From an uncultured Rhodobacter sp. (GTDB taxonomy: Bacteria > Pseudomonadota > Alphaproteobacteria > Rhodobacterales > Rhodobacteraceae): DNA of 64,000 bases. A program made the translations under genes and the position numbers. Shown piece by piece: positions 24,954-34,491 of this stretch. The first letter of the stretch is position 1. Each line of letters begins with the position of its first letter. A model generated the notes under the pieces. That model had not been told where the DNA came from. It worked only from the letters and a program-made list of their open reading frames with translations, and made no database searches. Location: contig CAMFII010000001.1 in assembly GCA_945952585.1 (NCBI GenBank), positions 310,001 to 374,000 on the forward strand, read 5' to 3'.

Positions 24954-26198
24954 ATGGTCCATGCAACGAAGGGGGTGTTGACCTTCACGGCAGCGCTTCT
25001 GATGGCCGGCTCGGCGATGGCCGAACAGCGGGTCCTCAAATACAACGCCGACTATGATCCGATTCCGCTGGCAGCGATGGAGGCGCTGATCGCGGACTTC
25101 GAGGCAGCGAACCCCGATATCGACGTTCAGCTGACGAACTTCGACCACGAGGGCTACAAGACAGCGATCCGGAACTTCCTGACCGCGGACTCGCCTGACC
25201 TGGCGAACTGGTATGCGGGCAACCGGATGGCGCCCTTTGTCGCCTCGGGCCAGTTCCTTGACGTGAGCGACGTCTGGGAGGCGAACGGTCTGGGTGAAGC
25301 CTTGGCGTCCGCGAAAGCCTCGATGACCATCGACGGCAAGCAGTGGGGCGTTCCCTACACCTACTACCAGTGGGGCATCTACTATAACCGCGACGCCTAC
25401 AAGGCCGCGGGCGTGGAACTGCCGGGTCCGAACGGCGTGAGCTGGGACCAGTTCGTTGCCAATTGCGAGAAGTTCAAGGCCGCTGGCATCGACTGCGTGA
25501 CGACGGGCTCCAAGGCGCTGTGGCCGGTGGCCGGTATCTTCGACTACCTGTCGCTGCGGACGAATGGCTACGAATGGCACATGGATCTGACCTCCGGGAA
25601 AGTTCCGTGGACCGACCAGAAGGTGAAGGATGTCTTCGCCCAGTGGGCCAAGATCCAGCCTTACACCACCGCCAACCACGCGGCCATCGACTGGCAGGAC
25701 GCGGCAGCGCTCCTCGTTCAGGGCAAGGCTGCGAACTACGTCATGGGCAACTTCGCCGTCGGCGTCTTCAAGGAAGGCGGCATGACGAACGAGAACCTCG
25801 GCTTCATGGTCTTCCCGGAAATCACCCCCGGCATTCCGCGCGCCGAGGAAGCCCCGACCGACACGATCCACATTCCGGCAGGCGCCCAGAACGTCGAAGA
25901 CGCCAAGAAATTCCTGGCCTTCGTCGCTTCGCCCGATGCGCAGACCAAGTGGAACGCGGCGGTGGGTCAGCTGCCGACCAACAAGAACTCGACCGTCGAC
26001 AAGAACGATCCGTTCCTGGTGGCTGGCTTCGAGTCGCTGTCGACGGCCTATGCCCTGGCACAGTTCTTCGACCGGGACGCCCCGGCCGAGATGGCCAAGG
26101 TCGGCATGGAAGGCTTCCAGGAGTTCCTCGTGAAGCCCGAGAACCTCGATGCGATCCTCGAGCGCCTCGAGAAGACCCGTCAGAAGGTCTACAAGTAA
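24954..26198 (+). CDS. Sugar ABC transporter substrate-binding protein (family 1)
   Basis: A 414-residue extracellular solute-binding protein. The signal peptide ends at about residue 23 (LLMAGSAMA), and the mature start EQRVLKYNADYDPIPLAAM and the segment ANWYAGNRMAPFV are typical of MalE/UgpB-class proteins. ATG at 24954 has a strong GGGAGGGAG site. It heads the rightward operon of two permeases and galactoside-degrading enzymes, so the ligand is probably an alpha- or beta-galactoside. Two hairpins follow the stop codon. Confidence 0.93.
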   Translation: MVHATKGVLTFTAALLMAGSAMAEQRVLKYNADYDPIPLAAMEALIADFEAANPDIDVQLTNFDHEGYKTAIRNFLTADSPDLANWYAGNRMAPFVASGQFLDVSDVWEANGLGEALASAKASMTIDGKQWGVPYTYYQWGIYYNRDAYKAAGVELPGPNGVSWDQFVANCEKFKAAGIDCVTTGSKALWPVAGIFDYLSLRTNGYEWHMDLTSGKVPWTDQKVKDVFAQWAKIQPYTTANHAAIDWQDAAALLVQGKAANYVMGNFAVGVFKEGGMTNENLGFMVFPEITPGIPRAEEAPTDTIHIPAGAQNVEDAKKFLAFVASPDAQTKWNAAVGQLPTNKNSTVDKNDPFLVAGFESLSTAYALAQFFDRDAPAEMAKVGMEGFQEFLVKPENLDAILERLEKTRQKVYK

Positions 26199-26204
26199 GG
26201 CACA

Positions 26205-26262
26205 GGATCCGGGCAGGCTGCCTGCCCGGATCCACCGCTTGCCGGAGGCGAGCTGCCTCCGG
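26205..26262 (+). other. Tandem intercistronic hairpins after the binding-protein gene
   Basis: The first hairpin (26205-26233) is a perfect 13-base-pair stem with a three-base loop (CTG). The second (26242-26262) pairs CCGGAGGC (26242-26249) with GCCTCCGG (26255-26262), with a five-base loop. Neither has a T-tract. Their place between the binding-protein and permease genes suggests 3'-end protection or partial termination that keeps the binding protein in excess. Confidence 0.65.
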
Positions 26263-26303
26263 TCATTCACCCAAGGCCGTTTCCGCGCGCCCCCGAGGTC
26301 CCG

Positions 26304-27191
26304 ATGTCAGCATACTGGAAAGCGAACCAGCGTCGCCTTGCGCCCTGGCTGTTCCTTGCCCCCGGCGCCCTGATGTTCCTGATCTATGTGCTGATCCCGA
26401 TCGCGCAGTCGATCTGGATCTCGTTCTACGATTGGGACGGAATGGGCGAGGCGACGTGGATCGGCACGGCCAACTACGTCGAACTCGTCGATGACGAGGC
26501 CTTCTATACCTCGCTCAAGAACAACGTGATCTGGTTGGTGCTTTACATGCTGGCGCTGCCGATCGGGCTGATGATCGCGATCTTCCTCAACCAGAATGTC
26601 CGCGGCATCCGGGCCTACAAGTCCCTGTTCTTTTTTCCCTTCGTCATCAGCCAGGTCGTCGTCGGCCTGATGTTCTCGTGGTTCTACGCCCCCGACTTCG
26701 GCCTGTTCTACCGGCTGATCGAATGGGCGACCGGGACCGGCATCGCCGTTCTGGCCGACGAAAGGTTCGTGACCTACGGCATCATCGCCGCCGGTCTCTG
26801 GCCGCAAATCGCCTATGTGATGATCCTGTACCTGACGGGCCTCAACAACGTCGCCCCCGACCAGGTCGAGGCCGCGCGGCTCGACGGGGCGCGCGGATGG
26901 CGGATGCTCTGGTACGTGATCCTGCCGCAGTTGAAGCCCGCGACATTCATCGCCGTGGTCGTCACGGTGATCGGCGCACTGCGGTCGTTCGACCTCGTCT
27001 CGATCATGACGGACGGCGGCCCCTATGGCTCATCCCGGGTCCTGTCCTTCTTCATGTATGAGCAGGCCCTGTCGGAATACGGCTATCGCATGGGCTATGG
27101 CGCGGCGATCGCCGTCGTTCTCTTCGCGATCATGATGGTCTTCATTTCGGGCTTCATCTGGAAGATGTGGCGCGACGAGACGGAGCGCTGA
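26304..27191 (+). CDS. MalF/UgpA-type sugar ABC transporter permease
   Basis: A 295-residue inner-membrane permease with about six hydrophobic segments and the EAA loop VEAARLDGARGWRMLWYVIL (about 188-207) that contacts the ATPase. It starts MSAYWKANQRRLAPWLFLAP. It lies after the tandem hairpins and two bases before the partner permease. Together they form the channel for the galactoside importer. Confidence 0.94.
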   Translation: MSAYWKANQRRLAPWLFLAPGALMFLIYVLIPIAQSIWISFYDWDGMGEATWIGTANYVELVDDEAFYTSLKNNVIWLVLYMLALPIGLMIAIFLNQNVRGIRAYKSLFFFPFVISQVVVGLMFSWFYAPDFGLFYRLIEWATGTGIAVLADERFVTYGIIAAGLWPQIAYVMILYLTGLNNVAPDQVEAARLDGARGWRMLWYVILPQLKPATFIAVVVTVIGALRSFDLVSIMTDGGPYGSSRVLSFFMYEQALSEYGYRMGYGAAIAVVLFAIMMVFISGFIWKMWRDETER

Positions 27192-27192
27192 G

Positions 27193-28038
27193 ATGTTTCC
27201 ACGCCCCATAGAACAAGCCTCTCCGGCATCGCAGATGCTGTACAAGATCGCCCTGCCGGTCGCGCTGATTTTCTGGCTGCTGCCCCTGATCGGGGTGGCC
27301 ATCACCTCGCTGCGCCCGGCCTCGGATCTTGCCCAGGGCAACTACTTCGGCATTCCAAGCTACATCGCCTTCGAGAACTATCACCAGCTGGCCTTCGACA
27401 GCGCCATTCCGCGCTACATGCTGAACTCGCTCTGGGTGACGATCCCGACAGTCATCGGCGCGGTGGCCCTGTCCTGCATGACGGGCTTCGCTCTGGCGAT
27501 CTATCGCTTCCGGTCGAACCTTCTGGTGTTCTTCCTGTTTGTCGCCGGGAACTTCGTGCCGTTCCAGATCCTGATGGTGCCGGTCCGAGACCTGACGCTG
27601 AGCCTTGGCATGTACAACACCTGGTATGGGCTGGCGCTGTTCCACATCGCCTTCCAGACCGGGTTCTGCACCTTGTTCATGCGCAACTTCATCAAGAGCC
27701 TGCCCTTCGAACTTATCGAGGCGGCACGCGTTGAGGGGGTCAGCGAGATCCGCATTTTCTGGCATGTCGTCATGCCGCTGATGCGTCCCGCCATCGCCGC
27801 CCTTGCGGTTCTGGTCTTCACCTTCATCTGGAACGACTTCTTCTGGGCGACGGTGCTGACGACCAGCGCCGAAACCCAGCCGATCACGGCGGGCCTGTCG
27901 TCGTTGAACGGTCAGTGGATCGCCCAATGGCAGCTCGTTTCCGCCGGTTCGATCATCGCCGCCCTTCCCCCCGTCCTGATGTTCTTCCTCATGCAGAAGC
28001 ACTTCATCGCGGGCCTGACCCTTGGAGCCGTAAAGTGA
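27193..28038 (+). CDS. MalG/UgpE-type sugar ABC transporter permease
   Basis: A 281-residue permease beginning MFPRPIEQASPASQ, with several membrane segments and the EAA loop IEAARVEGVSEIRIFWHVVM. It ends LTLGAVK, the usual C-terminus of this permease class. Its stop overlaps the GTG start of the GH4 gene (GTGA), tying transport to hydrolysis. Confidence 0.94.
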   Translation: MFPRPIEQASPASQMLYKIALPVALIFWLLPLIGVAITSLRPASDLAQGNYFGIPSYIAFENYHQLAFDSAIPRYMLNSLWVTIPTVIGAVALSCMTGFALAIYRFRSNLLVFFLFVAGNFVPFQILMVPVRDLTLSLGMYNTWYGLALFHIAFQTGFCTLFMRNFIKSLPFELIEAARVEGVSEIRIFWHVVMPLMRPAIAALAVLVFTFIWNDFFWATVLTTSAETQPITAGLSSLNGQWIAQWQLVSAGSIIAALPPVLMFFLMQKHFIAGLTLGAVK

Positions 28039-29390
28039 CAAAGATTGCCTTCATCGGGGCGGGATCGACCGTCTTCATGAAGAACCTGATCGGGGACGCG
28101 CTGCAGATGCCGGCGCTGTCCGACGCGACGATCTCGTTGATGGACATCGACCGGAAGCGGCTGGCCGAAAGTGAGCTGGTGGTTCGCAAACTGGTCGCCT
28201 CGCTTGGGGTGCCGGCGAAGATCGAGACCCACACGAACCAGCGCAGCGCGATCGATGGGGCGGATTTCGTCATCGTCGCCTTCCAGATCGGTGGCTACAA
28301 GCCCTGCACGGTCACCGACTTCGAGGTGCCCAAGCGTTACGGCCTGCGCCAGACGATCGCCGACACGCTTGGCATCGGGGGCATCATGCGCGGCCTTCGG
28401 ACGGTTCCCCATCTGTGGAAGCTGGCCGAAGACATGCGCGCGGTCTGCCCGGACGCAATCATGCTGCAATACGTCAACCCGATGGCCATCAACACCTGGG
28501 CCATCGGCGCGCGCTATCCGGACGTGAAGCAGGTCGGCCTCTGCCATTCGGTGCAGGGAACGGCTTATGAGCTGTCCCGCGACCTCGAGATCCCGCTTGG
28601 GGATATCCGCTATCGCGCGGCGGGCATCAACCATATGGCCTTCTACCTGAACTTCGAGGCAAGGCAGGCCGACGGAACCTGGCGCGACCTCTACCCGGCG
28701 CTGCGAGCGGGCTACCAGTCAGGACGCTTTCCGAAACCCAGCCACTGGAATGCGCGCTGCCCGAACAAGGTGCGCTACGAGGCGATGATGCACCTTGGCT
28801 ATTTCGTCACCGAAAGCAGCGAGCATTTCGCCGAATATGTCCCTTGGTTCATCAAGTCCGACCGTCCTGACCTTATCGAAACCTTTGGCATTCCTCTCGA
28901 CGAGTATCCCGTCCGCTGCGAGGAACAGATCGCCGCCTGGGCGGCGCAGGCCGAGGGCTATGCGCGGGCGGAACGCATCGAGGTGAAACGGTCGAACGAA
29001 TATGCGGCCGTGATCATGAATTCGGTCGTGACCGGCACGCCGTCGGTCATCTACGGCAACGTGCCGAACCGGGGCTTCATTCCGCAACTACCCCAAGGGG
29101 CGGCGGTCGAGGTGCCGACGCTGGTCGATGCCAACGGACTGCAACCGACCACGGTAAACGACATTCCCCCGCAGTTGATTGCGCTGATGCGGACGAACGT
29201 GAATGTCCAGGAACTGACCGTGGCCGCGCTTATGGAAGAGAACCGCGAGCATATCTATCACGCAGCCATGCTCGACCCGCACACCGCGGCCGAGCTGGAC
29301 CTGCGCCAAATCCGCGCGCTGGTGGACGATTTGATCGACGCGCATGGCGACTGGTTGCCGGGCTGGGTGACAGGCAAGAAAGCGGCGTGA
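28035..29390 (+). CDS. melA: GH4 family alpha-galactosidase-like glycosidase
   Basis: A 451-residue family 4 glycosidase starting at GTG 28035. These enzymes need NAD and a divalent metal and cleave through a redox-elimination mechanism. Visible are the NAD-binding KIAFIGAGSTVFMKNL, the segment ADFVIVAFQIGG, the metal-site cysteine in GLCHSVQGTAYEL (about 174-186) and the histidine in AAGINHMAFYL. The pattern fits the MelA/alpha-galactosidase branch better than 6-phosphoglucosidases, and the operon (galactose oxidation, GH42) agrees. There is no signal peptide, so it acts on imported substrate. Confidence 0.88.
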   Translation: MTKIAFIGAGSTVFMKNLIGDALQMPALSDATISLMDIDRKRLAESELVVRKLVASLGVPAKIETHTNQRSAIDGADFVIVAFQIGGYKPCTVTDFEVPKRYGLRQTIADTLGIGGIMRGLRTVPHLWKLAEDMRAVCPDAIMLQYVNPMAINTWAIGARYPDVKQVGLCHSVQGTAYELSRDLEIPLGDIRYRAAGINHMAFYLNFEARQADGTWRDLYPALRAGYQSGRFPKPSHWNARCPNKVRYEAMMHLGYFVTESSEHFAEYVPWFIKSDRPDLIETFGIPLDEYPVRCEEQIAAWAAQAEGYARAERIEVKRSNEYAAVIMNSVVTGTPSVIYGNVPNRGFIPQLPQGAAVEVPTLVDANGLQPTTVNDIPPQLIALMRTNVNVQELTVAALMEENREHIYHAAMLDPHTAAELDLRQIRALVDDLIDAHGDWLPGWVTGKKAA

Positions 29391-29459
29391 CGTAGGGACG
29401 GCCCGACGCCGCTGTGCGACAGGTCCGAAAGCCGGTCTGGCGTTGAAGGAGAAAGATTG

Positions 29460-30224
29460 ATGTTGCCCATTTTTCCAGATCTCAAGGGAACTTCGGTTTT
29501 CATTACCGGCGGTGGCTCTGGCATCGGGGCCGCATTGACCGAAGGTTTCCTTCGCCAGGGCGCGAAAGTGGCATTCTGCCAGCGCAGCGACGCCTCTGCT
29601 TTCTGCGACACGATGGAGAACGCCACCGGCAGTCGCCCGCTTTTCCTGCGCTGCGACCTGACCGACCTTGACCAACTGAATGCGGCTCTGGCTGAGGCCG
29701 CCAGAGCGCATGGGCCGATCACGGTCCTTGTCAACAACGCCGCCAATGACCAGCGGCACAAGACGCTGGAAACGGACGAGGCGTTCTTCGACTGGTCGAT
29801 CGCCATCAACCTGAAGGCCTATTTCTTCGCGGCCAAGGCCGTGATCCCCGGGATGCAGGGGGCGGGCGGCGGATCCATCATCAACTTCTCGTCGATCAGC
29901 TACATGATGGGCAACGCCGGATACCCGGTCTACACGGCCGCGAATTCCGGCATCAACGGCCTGACCCGCAGCCTGGCGCGCGAGTTCGGACCGGACCGCA
30001 TCCGGGTCAATGCCCTGTCCCCCGGCTGGGTCCTGACCGACCGGCAGAAGGAGTTGTGGGTGACGCCCGAGGGCCTTGCTGCGCACCTGGACCGACAGTG
30101 CCTCAAGGATCCGCTGGAGCCTGCCGACATCGTCGGCGGATGCCTGTTCCTCGCCTCGTCGGTGTCGAAGGCCATGACGGGACAGGCGCTTGTGATTGAC
30201 GGCGGCGTGGTGGTGACAGGATGA
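29460..30224 (+). CDS. Short-chain dehydrogenase (galactose dehydrogenase-like) with Lys-to-Asn change in the active-site motif
   Basis: A 254-residue SDR with the cofactor motif TGGGSGIG (17-24), VNNAA and Ser144/145 in INFSSIS. The catalytic motif reads YTAAN (Tyr158 to Asn162) instead of Tyr-x-x-x-Lys. The codon is AAT at 29943-29945. The rest is intact and close in style to rhizobial galactose/arabinose dehydrogenases, so it would oxidise galactose to galactonolactone in this operon, if active. ATG at 29460 has GAAGGAG eight bases upstream. It ends overlapping the kinase gene (ATGA). The missing lysine, which normally lowers the tyrosine pKa, makes activity uncertain. Confidence 0.85.
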   Translation: MLPIFPDLKGTSVFITGGGSGIGAALTEGFLRQGAKVAFCQRSDASAFCDTMENATGSRPLFLRCDLTDLDQLNAALAEAARAHGPITVLVNNAANDQRHKTLETDEAFFDWSIAINLKAYFFAAKAVIPGMQGAGGGSIINFSSISYMMGNAGYPVYTAANSGINGLTRSLAREFGPDRIRVNALSPGWVLTDRQKELWVTPEGLAAHLDRQCLKDPLEPADIVGGCLFLASSVSKAMTGQALVIDGGVVVTG

Positions 30225-31123
30225 AACCCGACTGGATCGCCGTTGACTGGGGAACGACCCACCTCCGGGCCTGGGCCATGGGTTCCGGGGGCATCCTGGC
30301 CGAGGCCGCGTCTGACGACGGGATGGGCCATCTGTCCCGTGAGGCCTTCGAACCTGCCTTGATCCGGCTGGTCGAGCCTTGGCTGACCACAGGGCGCGCG
30401 GCGCCGGTCTTGGCCTGCGGCATGGTCGGCAGCCGTCAGGGATGGTTCGAGGCGCCCTATCGCACCGTTCCCTGCGCACCTGTCGTACAGGGAGCGCTGG
30501 TTCGCGTGCCGGTGAAGGACCCAAGGATTTCGGTCCAGATCGCCCCGGGGCTGAAGCAGGTGAAACCTGCCGACGTCATGCGCGGAGAGGAGACGCAGAT
30601 CGCTGGCGCCCTTGCGCTCGATCCCGGTTTCGACGGCGCGATCTGCCTGCCCGGAACGCATTCGAAATGGGCGCAGATCAGCGCGGGCGAGGTCGTGAGC
30701 TTCCAGACCTTCCTGACGGGCGAGCTTTACGCCCTGCTGGCCGAACAGTCCGTGCTGCGCCATGGTCTTGGCGAGGGCTGGGACGATGGCGGCTTCGATG
30801 CGGGGGTCGCCGAGGGACTGTCGCATCCCGAACGGCTGATGGCCCAGCTTTTCCGGCTGCGGGCCGAGGGGCTGATCGCCGGCCTGACCGGGGCGACCGC
30901 GCGCGCCCGGCTTTCGGGGCTTCTGATCGGCGGGGAACTCGCCGCCTCGAAGGCGTGGTGGCTGGGCCTCCCGATCCTGCTGGTCGGATCTGATCGCCTC
31001 ACTGGCCTTTATGCCCGCGCCCTTGCCACGCAGGGTGCGCCGACCCGGTCCCTCTCTGCCACCGACTGCACGATCGCTGGTCTAGCACTTGCAGCCGGGG
31101 CATTTTCGAAAGCTGCCGAATGA
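30221..31123 (+). CDS. dgoK: 2-dehydro-3-deoxygalactonokinase
   Basis: A 300-residue kinase of the DgoK family. It phosphorylates 2-keto-3-deoxygalactonate in the De Ley-Doudoroff route. It starts [20 protein letters not shown], the phosphate-binding strand-turn of the family, and carries [12 protein letters not shown] and [16 protein letters not shown]. Its start overlaps the SDR stop and its end overlaps dgoA by four bases, so it is translationally coupled with both. Confidence 0.93.
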   Translation: MKPDWIAVDWGTTHLRAWAMGSGGILAEAASDDGMGHLSREAFEPALIRLVEPWLTTGRAAPVLACGMVGSRQGWFEAPYRTVPCAPVVQGALVRVPVKDPRISVQIAPGLKQVKPADVMRGEETQIAGALALDPGFDGAICLPGTHSKWAQISAGEVVSFQTFLTGELYALLAEQSVLRHGLGEGWDDGGFDAGVAEGLSHPERLMAQLFRLRAEGLIAGLTGATARARLSGLLIGGELAASKAWWLGLPILLVGSDRLTGLYARALATQGAPTRSLSATDCTIAGLALAAGAFSKAAE

Positions 31124-31725
31124 CCCGTCCGATCATTGCCATCCTGCGCGGCATAACGCCCGACGACGCTGTTCCTGTGGCCGAGGCGCTGATTGCCGCC
31201 GGCATCACCACCATCGAGGTGCCGCTGAACTCTCCCCATCCGATGCATTCGATCTCTGCGATGGCGCGGGCCTTTGGCGACCACGCCGTGATCGGGGCCG
31301 GCACAGTGCTGACCGTGAAGCAGGTGCGGGAAGTCGCCGATGCCGGCGGGCGGATCATTGTTTCGCCCAACATGGATGCCGAGGTGATCGGCGAAACCCG
31401 CCACGCCGGTCTTGAAAGCTGGCCCGGCGTCATGACACCGACAGAGTGTTTTGCCGCGCTCAAGGCAGGGGCGACCGGGCTGAAGCTGTTCCCCGGCAAC
31501 CTGCTTGGCCCTGAAGGTCTGAAGGCGATCCGCGCCGTCCTGCCCCAGGGAACGCGTGTCTATGCCGTCGGCGGCGCTGGAGCCGCCAACCTGAAGGATT
31601 GGATCAAGGCCGGTGCAGACGGGTTCGGCATCGGCACATCGCTTTACACCCCCGGCCTGTCGGCGGGAGAGGTTGCCACACGTGCCCGCGCTTTGGTCGC
31701 GGCTTATGGCGAGGCCATCCGATGA
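31120..31725 (+). CDS. dgoA: 2-dehydro-3-deoxy-6-phosphogalactonate aldolase
   Basis: A 201-residue class I aldolase that splits KDPGal to pyruvate and glyceraldehyde 3-phosphate. The Schiff-base lysine is Lys122 in TGLKLFPGN, and the family opening [17 protein letters not shown] and [11 protein letters not shown] are present. It is coupled by four-base overlaps to dgoK before it and the SMP-30 gene after it. It is a stand-alone aldolase, not fused to a dehydratase. Confidence 0.94.
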   Translation: MTRPIIAILRGITPDDAVPVAEALIAAGITTIEVPLNSPHPMHSISAMARAFGDHAVIGAGTVLTVKQVREVADAGGRIIVSPNMDAEVIGETRHAGLESWPGVMTPTECFAALKAGATGLKLFPGNLLGPEGLKAIRAVLPQGTRVYAVGGAGAANLKDWIKAGADGFGIGTSLYTPGLSAGEVATRARALVAAYGEAIR

Positions 31726-32564
31726 TCTTCGACGACCGCCGCTGCGAACTGGGCGAAGGCCCGCTCTGGCACCCGCTCCGGAACCAGCTCTTCTGGTTCG
31801 ATATTCTCGGCCGGAGGCTTCTGACGCAGGACAAGACCGGATCGCGCCATTGGGAATTTCCGCAGATGGTCTCGGCCGCGGGTTGGGTCAGCAAGGACGA
31901 TCTGCTGATTGCAAGCGAGACCAGCCTTTTCAGGTTCAACCTTGCGGACGGAACATCCGAGCCACTCGTCACCCTCGAAGCGGACAACCCGCAGACCCGA
32001 TCGAACGATGGCCGAGCGGACCCGCAGGGCGGCTTCTGGATCGGGACCATGGGCAAGAAGGCCGAACAGGGGGCCGGAGCGATCTATCGGTATTACCGGG
32101 GTCAGCTGCGCAAGCTGTTCCCCGCGATCTCGATCCCGAATTCGATGTGTTTCACCCCCGATGGCCGCGCGGCGCAGTTCGCAGACTCGCCGACCCGGCG
32201 TGTGATGCGCGTCTCGCTCGATGCACAGGGTTGGCCGGTGGGCGAGCCGCAGGTCTTCCTGAGCCTGCCTCCGGACGGCCCGGAACCGGATGGTGCGGTG
32301 ATCGATGCCCAGGGCGTCACCTGGCTGGCGGAATGGGGCGCTGCGCGGGTCGCCGCCTACGCCCCTGACGGAAGCTTCCTGCGGAGCGTAGAGTTCGATG
32401 CGCCCCATACGTCCTGCCCGGCCTTCGGCGGAACGACGCTTTACTGCACCTCAGCGCTGCAGGGCATGGACGCCGCTGCGCGCTCGGCCCATCCCGATGC
32501 CGGAAAGACCTTCATGGCCGAGCAGGTCGCAGAGGGCCAGCTGGAACATCAGGTGATCCTTTGA
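31722..32564 (+). CDS. SMP-30/gluconolactonase-family lactonase
   Basis: A 280-residue beta-propeller lactonase beginning [18 protein letters not shown], whose glutamate is the metal ligand of the family. [17 protein letters not shown] carries the Asn/Asp metal ligands, and [16 protein letters not shown] and [19 protein letters not shown] are typical. In this operon it would open galactono-lactone to galactonate, between the dehydrogenase and dehydratase steps. ATG at 31722 overlaps the dgoA stop. Confidence 0.9.
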   Translation: MIFDDRRCELGEGPLWHPLRNQLFWFDILGRRLLTQDKTGSRHWEFPQMVSAAGWVSKDDLLIASETSLFRFNLADGTSEPLVTLEADNPQTRSNDGRADPQGGFWIGTMGKKAEQGAGAIYRYYRGQLRKLFPAISIPNSMCFTPDGRAAQFADSPTRRVMRVSLDAQGWPVGEPQVFLSLPPDGPEPDGAVIDAQGVTWLAEWGAARVAAYAPDGSFLRSVEFDAPHTSCPAFGGTTLYCTSALQGMDAAARSAHPDAGKTFMAEQVAEGQLEHQVIL

Positions 32565-34462
32565 AACGCACGCTCGGCGTCTGCTACTACCCCGAACACT
32601 GGCCCGAGGCCCAATGGGCCGAGGATGCGTCGCGCATGGCCGCCCTGGGCCTGACCTGGGTGCGGATCGGCGAATTTGCCTGGTCGCGGCTGGAGCCGGA
32701 GGCCGGGCGGATGGAGTTCGACTGGCTCGACAGGGCGATTGAGACCCTGGGCCGCGCCGGGCTGAAGGTCGTGTTGGGCACGCCGACGGCGACGCCGCCC
32801 CGCTGGATGCTTGATCGGCATCCCGACATGCTGGCCGTGGATCGAGACGGTCGAACCCGCGGCTTCGGCTCGCGCCGGCATTATGATTTCTCGCATGAAG
32901 GCTATCGTCGCGAGTCGGCGCGGATCACCACGCTTCTGGCGAAACGCTACGGCCGGAATCCGCATGTGGGGGCCTGGCAGACCGATAACGAATATGCCTG
33001 CCACGATACGGTGCTGAGCTATTCCCCGGCAGCCCTGCATGCCTTCCGCAACTGGCTTGCCCGCCGCTACCAATCGCCCGAGGCGCTGAACCGCGCCTGG
33101 GGGAACGTATTCTGGTCGATGGACTATGCCTCGTTCGAGGAGGTCGGCCTGCCGAACCTGACGGTGACCGAAGCCAATCCGGCGCACTGGATGGCCTTCC
33201 GGCGTTTCGCCTCCGACATGGTGGTGGAGTTCAACCGCATCCAGACCGAGATCATCCGCAACCACTCCCCCTACCCGATCGCCCACAACTACATGGGCAT
33301 GATCACCGACTTCGACCATTTCGCCGTTGGCGCCGATCTCGACATCGCGTCCTGGGATGCCTATCCGCTTGGCTTCCTGTCTGACCGCCTGCCCGCCAGT
33401 CCCGAACACAAGCGGCGCTTCGTGCGGCAGGGCGACCCGGATTTCCAGGCCTTCCACCATGACCTCTACCGGGCGGTCGGCCGCGGCCGCTGGTGGATCA
33501 TGGAGCAGCAGCCCGGCCCGGTGAACTGGGCGCCATGGAACCCCGATCCGCTGCCCGGCATGGCCCGCCTCTGGGCCTGGGAAGCCTTTGCGCATGGGGC
33601 AGAGGCCGTTTGCTACTTCCGGTGGCGGCAGGCCCCCTTTGCGCAAGAGCAGATGCATGCGGGCCTGCTGCGTCCCGACAGCGCTCCCGCTCCGGCGCAT
33701 GACGAGGCGGCCCAGGTTGCGCGGGAACTCGCCGCCATGCCCGATCAGGGAACCGCGGTCGCCAAGGTCGCGCTGGTTTTCGATTACGCCTCGGCCTGGG
33801 CGTGGGAGGTTCAACCGCAGGGGCGGGATTTCAGCTATTTCCGGCTTGCGTTCGAAACCTATCGCGCGCTCCGCAGGCTTGGACTGAACATCGACATCCT
33901 GCCGCCGGATGCGGCCGATCTGTCGGCCTACAGACTGGTCCTTGCTCCGGGGGTTGCCACCCTGTCGGACGCCTTCCTTGGCGCACTTTCCCGCTACAAG
34001 GGCCTGTCACTGATCGGTCCGCGCACCAACGCCAAGACGGCAGAGTTCGCGACACCCGTTCCCCTGCCACCCAACCTTCCGGGACTTGCCGCGACGGTTG
34101 CCCGGGTCGAAAGCCTACCGCCCGACGTACCCGTCCCGCTGAGCAAGGGCGGGCAGTTCCTGCATTGGCGCGAGAAGATCGAGACGACGGCCGAGATCGT
34201 GGAGATCTGTGTCGATGGCTGGCCTGCCGTGATCAGGTCGGGCGGCCTTCACTATCTCGCCGGATGGGCTGAGGCCGAAACGCTTGTCGATCTGCTGGAA
34301 AGGCTTTGCGCCGAGGCCGCTCTGCCGACGATCCGCCTGCCCGACGGCCTGCGCCTGCGCGACACGGCCACGCACCGCTTTGTCTTCAACTACGGACAGG
34401 ACGAGGCCGAGTGGAAGGGCCACAGCATCGCGCCTGCCGGCGTACATTGGGAAAGCCTCTGA
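32561..34462 (+). CDS. GH42 family beta-galactosidase
   Basis: A 633-residue glycoside hydrolase family 42 enzyme read from a TTG start (32561) that overlaps the previous stop. The opening TLGVCYYPEHWPEAQW is diagnostic. The acid/base glutamate is Glu144 in WQTDNEYACHDT and the nucleophile Glu315 in WIMEQQPGPVNW. C-terminal trimerisation and small domains follow from about 400. No signal peptide is seen, so it acts inside the cell on imported beta-galactosides. It is the last gene of the operon and is followed by a hairpin. Confidence 0.93.
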   Translation: MKRTLGVCYYPEHWPEAQWAEDASRMAALGLTWVRIGEFAWSRLEPEAGRMEFDWLDRAIETLGRAGLKVVLGTPTATPPRWMLDRHPDMLAVDRDGRTRGFGSRRHYDFSHEGYRRESARITTLLAKRYGRNPHVGAWQTDNEYACHDTVLSYSPAALHAFRNWLARRYQSPEALNRAWGNVFWSMDYASFEEVGLPNLTVTEANPAHWMAFRRFASDMVVEFNRIQTEIIRNHSPYPIAHNYMGMITDFDHFAVGADLDIASWDAYPLGFLSDRLPASPEHKRRFVRQGDPDFQAFHHDLYRAVGRGRWWIMEQQPGPVNWAPWNPDPLPGMARLWAWEAFAHGAEAVCYFRWRQAPFAQEQMHAGLLRPDSAPAPAHDEAAQVARELAAMPDQGTAVAKVALVFDYASAWAWEVQPQGRDFSYFRLAFETYRALRRLGLNIDILPPDAADLSAYRLVLAPGVATLSDAFLGALSRYKGLSLIGPRTNAKTAEFATPVPLPPNLPGLAATVARVESLPPDVPVPLSKGGQFLHWREKIETTAEIVEICVDGWPAVIRSGGLHYLAGWAEAETLVDLLERLCAEAALPTIRLPDGLRLRDTATHRFVFNYGQDEAEWKGHSIAPAGVHWESL

Positions 34463-34483
34463 TCAGGGCCAATGGGGCCCTGA
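34463..34483. terminator. Candidate bidirectional terminator hairpin
   Basis: TCAGGGCC (34463-34470) pairs perfectly with GGCCCTGA (34476-34483), with a five-base loop. It lies in the 29-base gap between the convergent stops of the GH42 gene and the leftward permease gene. There is no T-tract, so strength is doubtful. Confidence 0.5.
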
Positions 34484-34491
34484 GCCAGCGT

